From positions 1-40,997 of the forward strand of contig NZ_BDBY01000378.1 of assembly GCF_001613225.1 (NCBI RefSeq): a stretch of 40,997 bases of DNA. The letters are read 5' to 3'. The DNA is not shown here. The text below holds more notes on this DNA, generated by a model. The model ran no database searches, was not told the origin of the DNA, and saw nothing but the letters and a program-made list of their open reading frames with translations. Origin of the DNA: Nocardia pseudovaccinii NBRC 100343 (GTDB lineage Bacteria > Actinomycetota > Actinomycetes > Mycobacteriales > Mycobacteriaceae). The stretch's first letter is position 1.

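Noticed and set aside
39421..39720. Possible eighth papain-like module from L-C-A-E-R-A-L
   Set aside because: The Cys helix is only weakly similar and no His followed 15 residues later by Asp is present downstream, so a papain-like fold cannot be supported.
1..40997. Interpretation as several adjacent genes or an operon
   Set aside because: There is no in-frame stop and no frame change between recognised domains, so no gene boundary is visible. In-frame Met codons exist but none has to be a start.

Overview
The window is one uninterrupted protein-coding sequence. I translated the + strand in frame 1 (codons starting at 1, 4, 7 ...) line by line and found no stop codon in 13,665 consecutive codons, from the first base to the last two bases, which are a partial codon. 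The start and stop codons, ribosome binding site, promoter and terminator all lie outside the window. GC-rich DNA (about two-thirds G+C by eye) with C/G-ending codons, an RsbW-type ATPase, a LacI/GntR/LuxR/ECF-sigma domain repertoire and an RsrA-type zinc motif suggest an actinomycete, most likely Nocardia-like. That assignment is inference. I saw no tRNA, rRNA, CRISPR array, insertion sequence or intergenic gap.

Layout of the giant polypeptide, by nucleotide position: 301-2080 degenerate SecA-like motor; 2218-5790 helical LGWD modules alternating with a seven-copy LuxR-type HTH array; 5881-6720 HExxH zincin 1; 6721-8990 helical and beta modules; 9130-9810 sigma-4-like HTH and GntR HTH; 9862-10395 papain-like module PL1; 10396-11640 helical module and two GHKL ATPase domains; 11811-13563 tandem sigma-4-like HTHs; 13567-15750 helical modules with four LacI-type HTHs; 15781-16371 PL2; 16372-17810 restriction-endonuclease-fold toxin-like region; 17974-19395 LuxR and sigma-4 HTHs; 19600-20250 unknown; 20281-20808 PL3; 20866-22860 helical repeats; 22861-23700 PP2C phosphatase; 24091-25965 zincin 2; 26030-29270 degenerate GHKL-like series; 29530-31400 zincin 3; 31440-32230 unknown; 32341-32913 PL4; 33061-34275 complete MFS membrane transporter; 34276-34815 PL5; 35395-37440 two GntR pairs around two sigma-like HTHs; 37906-38475 PL6; 38600-40060 unknown; 40135-40830 ECF sigma factor with zinc anti-sigma motif; 40921-40997 start of PL7. 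Low-complexity Thr/Pro/Ala/Asp/Glu linkers separate most modules.

The organising principle seems to be cassettes: different payloads, each closed by a papain-like Cys-His-Asp module (glutamine-deamidase/Tox-PL type) and a short K-I-[T/L]-G-x-P-like sequence. The payloads read like a catalogue of bacterial gene control (about 30 HTH units of four families, an RsbW-like kinase, a PP2C phosphatase, an ECF sigma factor with zinc anti-sigma) plus toxin-type enzymes (REase-fold nuclease, zincins), a SecA-like motor and an MFS transporter. Three readings remain open: a giant polymorphic-toxin/effector protein, a self-processing bacterial polyprotein cut at PL modules, or a modular array evolving by domain capture and duplication. 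The sequence supports the architecture directly; function is inferred.
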